Notes: generated by a model from the sequence alone, not told the origin. A DNA stretch of 57,463 nucleotides from Acetobacteraceae bacterium (GCA_025354865.1 JANXMB010000114.1:1-57463), one strand, 5' to 3'; counted from the first letter of the stretch, positions 9,018-17,975 are shown. Made by a program: numbers and translations.

Positions 9018-10228
9018 CAGCGCATCCCCGCCACGAATTTCGGTTCGCGCGGCAGATCGAGGCCGCGTTCGCCGATAATATTTTTCTGAATATTGGACGA
9101 ACCGCCGCCGATCATCAGTCCGACATCGTACATATAATCGATATTCCAGGTGGTGGCGTCGTCGTCTTCTGCGTCCTCCCCAAGGGATTCATACGGTAGT
9201 CCGGCGGATCCCAGGGCATCGACGGCCAGCGACGACAGGCGGTAGCCGAGCATGGTGCCGCCGTATTTGACGATCGCGCGTTTGACGCCGGAGTCGATGC
9301 CTTGTGCGGCTTCGGTCAGCAGGCGCAGATTATGGGCTTTCCAGGCAAGCACCTCTCCCTGCAAACGCAACAATCGATCGCGATATTCCGGCATGCGAAT
9401 CAACGGGACGCCGTCTATTTCTGTTTTTGACAACAACGAAATCAATTGTTCAAGCCGAGCATTCGTTTTGCCGGCATCGCCGAGCATGAGGCGTTCGTGT
9501 TTGAGGGTGATGTTGGCAACGTACCAACCTTTTCCGCGTCCCAAAACGATCTGGGTTTCCGGCACTTTGACGTCGGTAAAGAAGACCTCGTTGAATTCGC
9601 TGCGTCCGGTCATCGTTTTCAGCGGCCGCGCGTCCAAACCATCGGACTTCATCGACAGCAGCAAATAGGATAGACCCTCGTGTTTCGACGCGTTCGGTTC
9701 GGTTCGGCACAGCAAGAACATCATGTCCGCGTAATGGGCGGAACTCGTCCATATCTTCTGTCCGTTGACGATCCAATGCCCGTCTTTCAATTCTGCCTTG
9801 GTCTGCGCATTGGCCAGATCGCTGCCGTTGCCGGGTTCCGAATATCCCTGGCACCAAATGATATCGCCACGGATGGTGGGGCCGACATAATCGCGCTTTT
9901 GTTCGTCGGTTCCGACTTCCAACAGCGTTGGCACCAGCATCGAGATGCCTTGGTTGGTCAGCCCGGCATAAATATTCGCGCGCGCGAATTCGCTGGCGAT
10001 GACCGAGGCTTCCATGATGTCGGGCTGGCGCCCCGCGCCGCCGTACTCCTGCGGGATGGTGCGGCCGACATAGCCGTGTTCGAGCAGGCGCTTCTGCCAG
10101 TCCAATGTTTTCTGGTCCGGTCGCTTGCGCCCGCCGCCGAGCTTGGGCGACAAATGGCCGTAATCGGCCACAAAAGCGCGGATTTCCGCCTGTAGCGCCT
10201 GGTATGGTTCGCTCAGCGTGAGGTCCAT
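9017..10228 (-). CDS. acyl-CoA dehydrogenase family protein (larger subunit type)
   Basis: 403 residues. Family motifs include WCQGYSEPGNGSDLAN (the flavin/substrate contact region, about 130-145) and GQKIWTSSAHYADMM (155-170), with the helical C-terminal domain ending in GGGSSNIQKNIIGERGL, the usual C-terminal signature of the FadE17/FadE26-like branch. It is the first gene of the operon running to 7079. The 110-bp gap to the divergent LLM oxidoreductase (10339) should hold both promoters. The reaction is FAD-dependent alpha,beta-desaturation of an acyl-CoA; the acyl group is unknown. Confidence 0.9.
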   Translation of the reverse strand: MDLTLSEPYQALQAEIRAFVADYGHLSPKLGGGRKRPDQKTLDWQKRLLEHGYVGRTIPQEYGGAGRQPDIMEASVIASEFARANIYAGLTNQGISMLVPTLLEVGTDEQKRDYVGPTIRGDIIWCQGYSEPGNGSDLANAQTKAELKDGHWIVNGQKIWTSSAHYADMMFLLCRTEPNASKHEGLSYLLLSMKSDGLDARPLKTMTGRSEFNEVFFTDVKVPETQIVLGRGKGWYVANITLKHERLMLGDAGKTNARLEQLISLLSKTEIDGVPLIRMPEYRDRLLRLQGEVLAWKAHNLRLLTEAAQGIDSGVKRAIVKYGGTMLGYRLSSLAVDALGSAGLPYESLGEDAEDDDATTWNIDYMYDVGLMIGGGSSNIQKNIIGERGLDLPREPKFVAGMR

Positions 10229-10338
10229 GGTTCCCTCCTTTGTCCCTTGTCGGCCAGTCTAGGGCGGGTCGCGCGGTTGACGCCACCCCGGCCGGGCGCG
10301 AAAACTGGCAAGGATCGAACAACGGGAGCGTCGGCGGT

Positions 10339-11385
10339 ATGGAATTCGGCATTTTTCATGAGTTTACCTCGTTGCCCGGCCGGCCAGATTCCGAAGCCTT
10401 TGCCAAATCTTTCGCGGTTGTCGATGCGGCCGAGAAATACGGGCTCGACGTCATGTGGTTGGCGGAACTGCATTTCGATGCAGCGCGTTCGGTTTTGGGG
10501 GCGCCGATGCTGGTCGCATCGGCCATTGCCGCGCGCACCGAACGCATGAAAATCGGCACCAGCGTCACGGTGCTGCCATTGAACAATCCCCTCCGCATCG
10601 CCGAAGAAGGCGCCACACTCGACCAAATTGCTCGGGGTCGCACAATTTTCGGTGTCGGTCGTAGCGGTGTGGTATCGACCTACGAAGCCTATAATATTCC
10701 GTATGCGGAAAGTAAGGAACGTTTCAGCGAGAACCTGGAAATTATCGAGCGCGCGTGGTCCGAGCCGAAATTCTCCCATAAAGGAAAATATTACAGTTTC
10801 GACGATGTGACGGTCGTGCCACGTCCGTATCGGAACGGCGGGCCGGAAATCCGGGTCGCGGCGCAAAGTCCGGATACGTTCCAAACTCTGGGCGAGCAAG
10901 GGCGGGCAATGTTCCTGTCGGTGCGGCACGAAAATGCCAATATGTTCGCATCTTACATCGATACCTATCGGAAAGCGTGGCAAGCGGCTGGCCATCCCGG
11001 GACGGGACGCATCCACCTCCGCGCCGCCGGCTTCATCGCCCCCACCGACGCCGAAGCCCATGCTCGGTATGAGCCGACATTGATGCACCACTACCGCACC
11101 CAGGCGGAACTTCTGGCCGATTCAGCGGGCCGATTGGATACGCCGGCGGATAGTTCCAAATGGAAAACGGTTCAGCGCTTGCGAACTATCTCGTACCGCG
11201 AGGCGATCGAGGGCACCGTCCTGGTCGGCTCCCCCGATACCGTGACACGCAAGCTGAAGGCGCTGGAAGCGGAGCTGGGGTTGGAAGGAATCCAGTTCGA
11301 ATTGAACGGCGGCGGCAGGATTTCCCTCGATCACGAAACGGAAGCCCTGCGCTTGCTTTGCCAGGAAGTGAAACCGGCGTTTTAG
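10339..11385 (+). CDS. LLM class flavin-dependent oxidoreductase
   Basis: 348 residues of the luciferase-like monooxygenase fold: MEFGIFHEFTSLPGRPDSE at the N-terminus, then VMWLAELHFDA, IGTSVTVLPLNNPLRIAEE and a C-terminal LVGSPDTVTRKL typical of bacterial-luciferase/alkanal-type monooxygenases. Members use FMNH2 or F420H2. The start at 10339 matches the family N-terminus; the longer frame from 10240 reads through the intergenic gap. Divergent transcription from the acyl-CoA dehydrogenase operon suggests a shared catabolic pathway. A separate flavin reductase is encoded at 42640-43242 but is not linked. Confidence 0.88.
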   Translation: MEFGIFHEFTSLPGRPDSEAFAKSFAVVDAAEKYGLDVMWLAELHFDAARSVLGAPMLVASAIAARTERMKIGTSVTVLPLNNPLRIAEEGATLDQIARGRTIFGVGRSGVVSTYEAYNIPYAESKERFSENLEIIERAWSEPKFSHKGKYYSFDDVTVVPRPYRNGGPEIRVAAQSPDTFQTLGEQGRAMFLSVRHENANMFASYIDTYRKAWQAAGHPGTGRIHLRAAGFIAPTDAEAHARYEPTLMHHYRTQAELLADSAGRLDTPADSSKWKTVQRLRTISYREAIEGTVLVGSPDTVTRKLKALEAELGLEGIQFELNGGGRISLDHETEALRLLCQEVKPAF

Positions 11386-11419
11386 GACGCGATAGGCCGG
11401 TTTTTCCGATCGGCGCGGG

Positions 11420-11941
11420 TCAGATGAAGATGTCGTTGATCGCGCCGGCCCCGCCGACGAGGTAGAACGGGTTGCGCGCGCCGGCGGTGGCGGAGGCGAC
11501 GGGGGCACCGATCGCGGCGCCGATGGCTGCGGCAGGGGATTGCAGCCACACGTCGTAATGGGTCGGCGTGATGAACAGCCGGCGGTTGCCCATATCGGCG
11601 ACCAGACGCACGAAGCCGGGCCATGCCAGCAGGTTTCCGGCCAGATAATATTCCCGGTAAACCACCCGTCCGCCCGGTGCGACAGGCAGGTTTCCGTCGC
11701 GGTCGTCGTGATCCGTCGGCTGGCGATAATTGTTCGCGAGATCGGTGCGATTGTCGCGGTTTATCGATTTGACGACGGTGACGAAATTGGGACCCACCAC
11801 GGTGTTGCTTGAAAGTACCGAATAGCGGACCTCGTAGATCGGCAACAGGCTGGTGCGTCCCGCGAGGACGGAGCCGGTGAGCGAGGCAAGTGCCCCGATC
11901 GTGTTGCCGTTGGCGGTATTTCCGACGTGGTTCACGGGCAT
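11420..11941 (-). CDS. hypothetical protein with a barnase/RNase N1-T1-like segment
   Basis: 173 residues, not recognised as a whole. Residues 80-131 follow the pattern of microbial guanyl-specific ribonucleases: DRDGNLPVAPGG, then VVYREYYL with Glu97, then FVRLVAD with Arg112, then PTHYDVW with His128. These match in order and spacing the catalytic Glu, Arg and His of barnase (NREGKLPGKSGRTWREADI ... RILY ... DHYQTF). Residues 1-70 look like an extra beta-rich region and 135-155 is an Ala/Gly-rich hydrophobic stretch. There is no signal peptide and no barstar-like neighbour. It starts 26 bp after fdsD and may be read through from the formate dehydrogenase operon. The ribonuclease assignment is my inference from motif order. 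Confidence 0.5.
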   Translation of the reverse strand: MPVNHVGNTANGNTIGALASLTGSVLAGRTSLLPIYEVRYSVLSSNTVVGPNFVTVVKSINRDNRTDLANNYRQPTDHDDRDGNLPVAPGGRVVYREYYLAGNLLAWPGFVRLVADMGNRRLFITPTHYDVWLQSPAAAIGAAIGAPVASATAGARNPFYLVGGAGAINDIFI

Positions 11942-11967
11942 GGCGAAGTCCTTCTGCGGAACGGCGG

Positions 11968-12174
11968 TTAGGGTTTTCGCAAACGCTCCGCCGCCTGGCG
12001 GACGATGGGATCGAGTGCGATCTCATCGAGATGGGCCAGGAAATCCCGGCGCATCCGCGGGTCCCAGAATTTCGTCAAATGCTCCGCGATGGAAGCCACC
12101 CCGTCTTCACTTTTTTGCGACACAAAAAACCGGCCGATTTGGTTTGCCATGTAAGCAAGCTTGTCAGGCGACAT
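11968..12174 (-). CDS. fdsD: formate dehydrogenase subunit delta
   Basis: 68 residues with the FdsD pattern MSPDKLAYMANQIGRFF and a C-terminal FWDPRMRRDFLAHL. FdsD is the small accessory subunit of soluble NAD-dependent formate dehydrogenases. Two starts are possible: ATG at 12195 has no Shine-Dalgarno, whereas ATG at 12174 has AAAGGG 10 bases upstream and gives the family-typical N-terminus, so it is preferred. It overlaps the end of fdhD by 11 bp and is the last recognised gene of the fds operon. Confidence 0.88.
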   Translation of the reverse strand: MSPDKLAYMANQIGRFFVSQKSEDGVASIAEHLTKFWDPRMRRDFLAHLDEIALDPIVRQAAERLRKP

Positions 12175-13078
12175 GTCGTGCGATCCCTTTGCCATCGCGG
12201 TCGGGTTCGACCCGGCCGGCGTCTACAGAAAATTGCGATTTGCCATTCGTTTCCGATGCGACGGAATGCATCGCAATCCGGTGCGCATGGGTGAATATTT
12301 CGAAGCCGTCGTTACGGGCGATACCGACCAAGGCGATTCCGGCGGCCTCGGCGACTCGGACCGCGAGGGCGGTCGGTGCGGAAACGGCGACCAGGATCGG
12401 GGCGCCCATGGTCGCGGCCTTCTGCACCAACTCCACCGAGATACGACTACTTAAAAGCAACAAACCGGACGCTGCGGAGATGCCCTGCCTCGCCATCGCG
12501 CCGGCCAGCTTGTCCAGCGCATTGTGCCGCCCGACATCCTCCCGCAATGCCACCCACCCCCGCCCTGGGACCCAAAAACCCGCCGCATGCACTGCCCGAC
12601 ATTGTTGGTTCAACACTTGTTCGGCGTACATCGTTTCTATCGCGCGTTTTATGGTTTCCGATGAAATAACGAGTCCGGCCGCTATCGTCGGTACCGGTCG
12701 CACAGCACTCGCTAAACTATCCAATCCGCATAACCCGCATCCACTGGGACCGGTCAGACGCCGTTGCCGACGGGTCAGGGCGTCCAGATTTTCGCCCGTC
12801 AGGGTCATGCGCAGTTCGATACCGTCGGCAACCGTCACGATTTCCAGATCGGCAATTTCGGCGGCGGTGCGGACAATCCCCTCGGACAGGCTGAAACCGA
12901 TCGCAAAATCCTCCAGATCGGCAGGCGTCGCCAGCATCACCGCGTGGGTTGCTCGGTTATACGTCAGCGCGATCGGCGTTTCCTCCGGCACCGTGCGATT
13001 GCCCGCACCGGCGCCCGCACTGGCGCCGTTCTCGCGCCAAGCGATGCGAGGGATCGCGACGACCGGGGCCGGGATCAC
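12164..13078 (-). CDS. fdhD: formate dehydrogenase accessory sulfurtransferase FdhD
   Basis: 304 residues starting at a GTG that overlaps the fdsA stop as GTGA. The protein has the FdhD signature EETPIALTYN, then GFSLSEGIV, the active-site pair Cys114 and Cys117 in GPSGCGLCG, and the conserved LREDVGRHNALDKL. FdhD transfers sulfur from a cysteine desulfurase to the bis-MGD molybdenum cofactor, which activates formate dehydrogenase. Placement straight after fdsA is the standard fdsC position. The open frame continues upstream to 13417 inside fdsA, but the GTG is the first sensible start after the catalytic subunit. Confidence 0.92.
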   Translation of the reverse strand: MIPAPVVAIPRIAWRENGASAGAGAGNRTVPEETPIALTYNRATHAVMLATPADLEDFAIGFSLSEGIVRTAAEIADLEIVTVADGIELRMTLTGENLDALTRRQRRLTGPSGCGLCGLDSLASAVRPVPTIAAGLVISSETIKRAIETMYAEQVLNQQCRAVHAAGFWVPGRGWVALREDVGRHNALDKLAGAMARQGISAASGLLLLSSRISVELVQKAATMGAPILVAVSAPTALAVRVAEAAGIALVGIARNDGFEIFTHAHRIAMHSVASETNGKSQFSVDAGRVEPDRDGKGIARHVA

Positions 13079-15912
13079 TTCGCCGGCGCCGCCTCGATCC
13101 GGCGGGCATTTTCGGACAGGTCGCGATAGTCTTCCTGCCATTGGCTGATGCCGTTCGAGGGTGCGACCTGCACCGCCGTGACCTTGTATTCCGGGCAATT
13201 CGTCGCCCAGTCGGAATAATCGGTGGTGATAACGTTCGCCTGGGTCACCGGATGATGGAACGTGGTGTAAACGACACCGGGTGCCACGCGTTCGGTCACG
13301 ACGGCGCGCAAGCTCGTGTCGCCCGCGCGGCTGGCCAGACGAACCCAGTCGCCATCGCGAATGCCGCGATCTTCGGCATCCTGGGGATGGATTTCCAGCA
13401 TGTCCTCGGGATGCCAAACGACATTCGCGGTCCGGCGTGTCTGCGCACCGACATTGTACTGGCTGAGAGCCCGGCCTGTTGTCAGAAGGAGCGGGAAGCG
13501 CGGGCCCACTTTCTCATCGGTTGGCACGTATTCGGTAATGACGAAATGGCCCAATCCGCGCTGGAATTTTTCCACGTGCATGATGGGAGACCCATCCGGA
13601 TTGGCATCGTTGCACGGCCATTGGACGGATTCGCGTCCCAAACGTTCGTAGGTCACGCCGGCGAACGAAGGCGTGGTGCGGGCGATTTCGGCCATGATTT
13701 CCCGCGGGTGGGTGTAGTTCATCGGGTAGCCCATGGCATTCGAGATCGCCATGGTTGTTTCCCAATCCGCTTTACCGGCCTTCGGCGCCATGACCCGGCG
13801 CACCATGTTGATGCGCCGTTCGGCGTTGGTGAAGGTGCCGTCCTTTTCCAAGAACGTCGATCCCGGCAGGAAGACATGCGCGTAATTGGCGGTCTCGTTC
13901 AAAAACAGGTCGTGCACCACGACGCATTCCATGGCTGCCAGACCTTTGGAAACATGGTGCGTATCGGGATCGGATTGCAGGATGTCCTCCCCCTGAACGT
14001 AAAGCCCCAGGAACGACCCATCTATTGCGGCATCGAACATATTGGGGATGCGTAACCCCGGCTCGGCGCTCAGCGGCACGCCCCATTCGCGTTCGTAAAT
14101 CGACCGCACAGCGTCGCCGGATACGTGACGATAGCCCGGCAGTTCGTGCGGGAAGCTGCCCATGTCGCAACTGCCCTGGACATTGTTCTGACCGCGCAGC
14201 GGGTTCACGCCCACGCCCTCCCGCCCGATATTGCCGGTGGCCATCGCGAGGTTGGCAATTGCCATAACCGTAGTGCTGCCCTGGCTGTGTTCGGTCACAC
14301 CCAAACCGTAATAAATCGCCCCGTTGCCGCCGGTTGCGTAAAGCCGAGCGGCGCCGCGCAGAAGGTCGGCGGGTACGCCGGTGGTGGATTCCAGGGCCTC
14401 GGGGCTGTGCCGGGGTTCGGCGACGAAAGCCGCCCAATCGGAAAACGCATCGAGTTCGCAGCGTTCGCGCACGAAATCGGCATCGATCAGATTTTCCGTC
14501 ACGATGACATGCGCCAGCGATGTCATGACCGCGACATTGGTGCCGGGTCGCAACGGTAAGTGGAACGCTGCCTCGACATGCGGGGTGCGAACCAGATCGA
14601 TGCGACGGGGATCGATCACGATCAGTTTCGCGCCTTCGCGCAGGCGTTTTTTCATCCGCGATGCGAAGACCGGGTGCCCGTCGGTCGGGTTGGCGCCGAT
14701 CACCACGATGACATCGGCCTGTTCCACGCTGTCGAAATTTTGCGTGCCGGCGGATGTCCCGAAGGTCTTTCCGAGTCCGTAACCGGTGGGGGAGTGGCAA
14801 ACCCTGGCACAGGTGTCGGTGTTGTTGTTGCCGAAGGCGGCGCGGGCGAGTTTTTGGACCAGATAGGTTTCTTCGTTCGTGCAGCGCGACGATGTGATGA
14901 CGCCGATCGCGTCCTTGCCGGCCTTGGCCTGGATGCGTTTGAATTCGGATGCGACATGGCCGATCGCTTCGTCCCAAGAAACTTCCTTCCAGGGATCGGT
15001 CGTTTTGGCCCGCACCATCGGTTTCAGGATGCGATCTGGGTGGGACGCATAACCCCAGGCGAAACGACCCTTGACGCAGGAATGGCCGTGATTGGCCTTG
15101 CCATCTTTCCAGGGCACCATGCGCACGACCCGATCGCCGCGCATTTCCGCTTTGAACGAGCAGCCGACGCCGCAATAGGCGCAGGTTGTCACAATGGAAT
15201 GTTCGGGCTGCCCGAGTTCGATCACCGATTTTTCCATCAACGTCGCCGTCGGGCAGGCCTGGACGCAGGCGCCGCAAGAAACGCATTCGCTGGTCAGGAA
15301 GGGTTCGTTCATGCCGGCGGCAATTTTCGATGCGAAACCGCGCCCTTCGACGGTCAGCGCGAAGGTGCCTTGCACTTCCTCGCAGGCGCGCACGCAACGG
15401 GAGCAGACGATGCATTTCGACGCATCGAAATCGAAATAAGGGTTGGACCCGTCGGTCGGCGCGTCCAGATGGTTGGCGCCGCTTTGGCCGTAACGAACGT
15501 CGCGCAGCCCGACTTCCCCGGCGGTATCCTGCAACTCGCAATTGCCGTTGGCAGAGCAGGTCAGGCAGTCCAGCGGATGGTCGGAGATATAAAGCTCCAT
15601 CACCCCGCGGCGCAGGCGGCGGACATTGTCGCTGGCGGTATGCACCTTCATGCCCGGCGCAACCGGCGTGGTGCAGGATGCCGGGGTCCCGGCGCGGCCT
15701 TCGATTTCCACCAGACACATGCGGCAACTGCCGAAACTGTTCAGCGTATCCGTTGCACAGAGCTTCGGAATCTTGATGCCGGCTTCCATCGATGCGCGCA
15801 TGATCGACGTGCCTTCGGGCACGGTGATCGGGTTGCCGTCGACCTCCAGCGTCACCAGCCTTGTGGCTGACTGGGCCTGGGTGCCGTAGTCGATTTCCTC
15901 GATCATGGTCAT
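13075..15912 (-). CDS. fdsA: NAD-dependent formate dehydrogenase, catalytic alpha subunit
   Basis: 945 residues. The N-terminal [2Fe-2S] ferredoxin domain is seen as SFGSCRMCLVEIEG, followed by a NuoG-like His/Cys-ligated cluster segment, two [4Fe-4S] motifs (CIVCSRCVRACEE and CVSCGACVQACPT), and a further CAYCGVGC cluster. The molybdopterin part has Cys372 next to His373 in ARVCHSPT, where formate dehydrogenases carry the Mo-ligating Cys or Sec; this is therefore a Cys enzyme. It oxidises formate to CO2 in the cytoplasm and passes electrons through FdsG and FdsB to NAD. The ATGA overlap with fdsB fixes the start at 15912. Confidence 0.95.
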   Translation of the reverse strand: MTMIEEIDYGTQAQSATRLVTLEVDGNPITVPEGTSIMRASMEAGIKIPKLCATDTLNSFGSCRMCLVEIEGRAGTPASCTTPVAPGMKVHTASDNVRRLRRGVMELYISDHPLDCLTCSANGNCELQDTAGEVGLRDVRYGQSGANHLDAPTDGSNPYFDFDASKCIVCSRCVRACEEVQGTFALTVEGRGFASKIAAGMNEPFLTSECVSCGACVQACPTATLMEKSVIELGQPEHSIVTTCAYCGVGCSFKAEMRGDRVVRMVPWKDGKANHGHSCVKGRFAWGYASHPDRILKPMVRAKTTDPWKEVSWDEAIGHVASEFKRIQAKAGKDAIGVITSSRCTNEETYLVQKLARAAFGNNNTDTCARVCHSPTGYGLGKTFGTSAGTQNFDSVEQADVIVVIGANPTDGHPVFASRMKKRLREGAKLIVIDPRRIDLVRTPHVEAAFHLPLRPGTNVAVMTSLAHVIVTENLIDADFVRERCELDAFSDWAAFVAEPRHSPEALESTTGVPADLLRGAARLYATGGNGAIYYGLGVTEHSQGSTTVMAIANLAMATGNIGREGVGVNPLRGQNNVQGSCDMGSFPHELPGYRHVSGDAVRSIYEREWGVPLSAEPGLRIPNMFDAAIDGSFLGLYVQGEDILQSDPDTHHVSKGLAAMECVVVHDLFLNETANYAHVFLPGSTFLEKDGTFTNAERRINMVRRVMAPKAGKADWETTMAISNAMGYPMNYTHPREIMAEIARTTPSFAGVTYERLGRESVQWPCNDANPDGSPIMHVEKFQRGLGHFVITEYVPTDEKVGPRFPLLLTTGRALSQYNVGAQTRRTANVVWHPEDMLEIHPQDAEDRGIRDGDWVRLASRAGDTSLRAVVTERVAPGVVYTTFHHPVTQANVITTDYSDWATNCPEYKVTAVQVAPSNGISQWQEDYRDLSENARRIEAAPAK

Positions 15913-17375
15913 GGCCGGAAATCCTCTGGGAAATGATCCAGTGCCGATAGGACTGGGTAAGGAATGAAGCCGCCGAGTGCGCAGAGCGAGCCGAATTTCA
16001 TCGTGTGGCAAAGATCGCGCAACAGCCCGGTGTTGGCATCGACGGCGACGCCGGCAGCAATTTTATCCAAGGTTTCCATGCCGCGCGTCGATCCGATGCG
16101 GCAGGGGGTGCATTTGCCGCAGGATTCGGCGGCGCAGAATTCCATGGCAAACCGCGCCTGTTTGGCCAGATCGACGGTATCGTCGAACACCACGATGCCG
16201 CCATGGCCGATCAGCCCGTCGCGCGCGGCGAAGGCTTCGTAGTCGAACGGGGTATCGAACAGGGCAGGGGGGAAATAGGCGCCCAATGGGCCGCCGACCT
16301 GCACCGCGCGCACTTTGCGACCGGACAAGGTGCCGCCGCCGATGTCGTTGACCAATTCGCCCAGCGATACACCGAATCCGGCTTCGAACAGGCCGCCGAA
16401 TTTCACATTGCCGGCCAATTGCACCGGCATCGTGCCCCTCGACCGTCCCAGCCCCACCGCTCGGTATGCCTCCGCCCCGCCGGTCAGAATGGCCGGGATC
16501 GTTGCTAGGGTGATGACGTTGTTGACCACTGTCGGGCAGCCGAACAAGCCTTTGTGCGCCGGCAGCGGCGGCTTGGCGCGCACCTGACCGCGACGGCCTT
16601 CCAGGCTTTCCAGCAACGCGGTTTCTTCGCCGCAGACATAGGCGCCGGCGCCGACCCGTTGCGCGATATCGAAACCTTCGCCCAGCAGCCCCGCTTTGCG
16701 CGCGATCGCCAGGGCCGCGTCGAACGTTGCGATGGCGTGCGGGTATTCGGATCGGGTGTAGACGTAGCCTTTCGACGCGCCGACGCAGAACCCGGCGATC
16801 GCCATGCCCTCGATCAAGGCGAAGGGATCGCCCTCCATCAACATACGGTCGGCGAAGGTGCCGGAGTCGCCCTCATCGGCGTTGCACACGATATATTTGC
16901 GGTCGCCGTCGGCATCGGCGGTGGTTTTCCACTTGATGCCGGTCGGGAAGCCGGCGCCGCCGCGCCCGCGCAGGCCGGACTGCAACACCAGATCGATGGT
17001 GGCCGCTGCGCCGAGGGTGCGGGCTTGGGCGAGTGCGGCCAGACCGCCATGCGCGGCGTAATCGTCGAGGGAGAGCGGATCGATCACGCCGCAGCGGGCG
17101 AACGTCAACCGCGTCTGCCGCTTCAGAAACGGGATTTCCTCGGTCGGCCCCAGGCTCGGCGCCGTCCCCGCGAGGATCCCAAGCACATCGTCCGGGCTCG
17201 CCGGTCCGTAGGCGATCCGGCCGGCGGGGGTTTCGACCTCGACCAAAGGTTCCAGCCATGCCATGCCGCGCGATCCCGTGCGGACGACGGTTGCATGCGG
17301 GGCGAAGGCGGCTGCCACCGCGTCGGCGCCCAGCGCCAGGGCGAAGGCGTCGCGGGAGATGAAGACGCGGGTCAT
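15909..17375 (-). CDS. fdsB: NAD-dependent formate dehydrogenase, beta (FMN/NADH-binding) subunit
   Basis: 488 residues with the NuoF-like core: SGLRGRGGAGFPTGIKW (NADH/FMN pocket), CNADEGDSGTFADR, GAYVCGEETALLESLEG and the cluster ligands ESCGKCTPCRIG. It hands electrons from the FdsA clusters to NAD via FMN. The N-terminal 110 residues resemble a thioredoxin-like extension found in FdsB proteins. The start at 17375 overlaps the fdsG stop as ATGA, so translation of the two is probably coupled. Confidence 0.94.
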   Translation of the reverse strand: MTRVFISRDAFALALGADAVAAAFAPHATVVRTGSRGMAWLEPLVEVETPAGRIAYGPASPDDVLGILAGTAPSLGPTEEIPFLKRQTRLTFARCGVIDPLSLDDYAAHGGLAALAQARTLGAAATIDLVLQSGLRGRGGAGFPTGIKWKTTADADGDRKYIVCNADEGDSGTFADRMLMEGDPFALIEGMAIAGFCVGASKGYVYTRSEYPHAIATFDAALAIARKAGLLGEGFDIAQRVGAGAYVCGEETALLESLEGRRGQVRAKPPLPAHKGLFGCPTVVNNVITLATIPAILTGGAEAYRAVGLGRSRGTMPVQLAGNVKFGGLFEAGFGVSLGELVNDIGGGTLSGRKVRAVQVGGPLGAYFPPALFDTPFDYEAFAARDGLIGHGGIVVFDDTVDLAKQARFAMEFCAAESCGKCTPCRIGSTRGMETLDKIAAGVAVDANTGLLRDLCHTMKFGSLCALGGFIPYPVLSALDHFPEDFRP

Positions 17376-17857
17376 GGCGCGGCGGCCGAGGCGGCGTTGG
17401 CCAGGGCAGCGGCGATTTTTGCCGCGTCCAAACGGGCCAAGGGCGCCCCATCCAGTAGCGCGGCCGGGCCGATGGCACACAGGCCGAGGCAGAACACCGG
17501 CTCCAGCGTTACCGCCCCGTCGTCTGTCGTGCCATGCCAATCGACGCCCAGCGCGGTGCGGACATCGGCACCGACTCGGTCCGCGCCCATCGCCTGACAC
17601 GCCTCGGCGCGGCAGAGGTGCAGGGTATGCCGACCGGGCGGGGTGCGGCGGAATTCGTGATAGAAGGTGACGATCCCGTGCACCTCGGCGCGCGACAGGT
17701 TCAGCGCTTTCGCCACCATCGGCACGGCGTCGGTCGGCACGCATCCGAAAGCATGCTGAATGGCGTGCAGGATTGGCAGGGCCGCGCCCTCCAGGCTGAT
17801 ATGTGCGGCGACGATCTCGGCGGCGCGGTCTTCGTTCCATGGCTCGTAGGCGGCCAA
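17372..17857 (-). CDS. fdsG: NAD-dependent formate dehydrogenase, gamma ([2Fe-2S]) subunit
   Basis: 161 residues of the NuoE type with [2Fe-2S] ligands Cys82, Cys87, Cys123 and Cys127 (CRAEAC and CLGLC). The start is a TTG at 17857: it is preceded by a full AGGAGG with 5 bases spacing, and the length then matches FdsG proteins. No ATG fits; an upstream TTG at 17929 has no ribosome binding site and lies in the promoter region. This is the first gene of fdsGBA-fdhD-fdsD, all joined by short overlaps. Confidence 0.92.
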   Translation of the reverse strand: MAAYEPWNEDRAAEIVAAHISLEGAALPILHAIQHAFGCVPTDAVPMVAKALNLSRAEVHGIVTFYHEFRRTPPGRHTLHLCRAEACQAMGADRVGADVRTALGVDWHGTTDDGAVTLEPVFCLGLCAIGPAALLDGAPLARLDAAKIAAALANAASAAAP

Positions 17858-17889
17858 TCGATCCTCCTGCAACGGCGTCTTTTCAGTGT

Positions 17890-17917
17890 ATAGTAGGCGC
17901 AATTGGCGGGCAACCAA
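17890..17917 (-). promoter_or_regulatory. candidate promoter of the fds operon
   Basis: On the minus strand TTGGTT (17917-17912) is followed after 16 bases by TACTAT (17895-17890), about 32 bases before the fdsG TTG. Both boxes match the sigma-70 pattern moderately. Confidence 0.35.
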
Positions 17918-17949
17918 GGGGAAATGCAAGAAAGCGAGGCCATACGACG

Positions 17950-17964
17950 ATAGAAAATCTCTAT
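17950..17964. promoter_or_regulatory. candidate LysR-type operator upstream of fdsG
   Basis: A 15-bp dyad of the form ATAG-N7-CTAT, part of a longer perfect 7-bp inverted repeat (CGATAGA / TCTATCG, 17948-17966). It lies about 30 bp upstream of the candidate -35 box. ATAC-N7-GTAT and similar dyads are binding sites of LysR regulators, and fds operons in other bacteria are commonly controlled by a LysR protein (FdsR). No such gene adjoins the operon here. Confidence 0.4.
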
Positions 17965-17975
17965 CGATGGACGGT

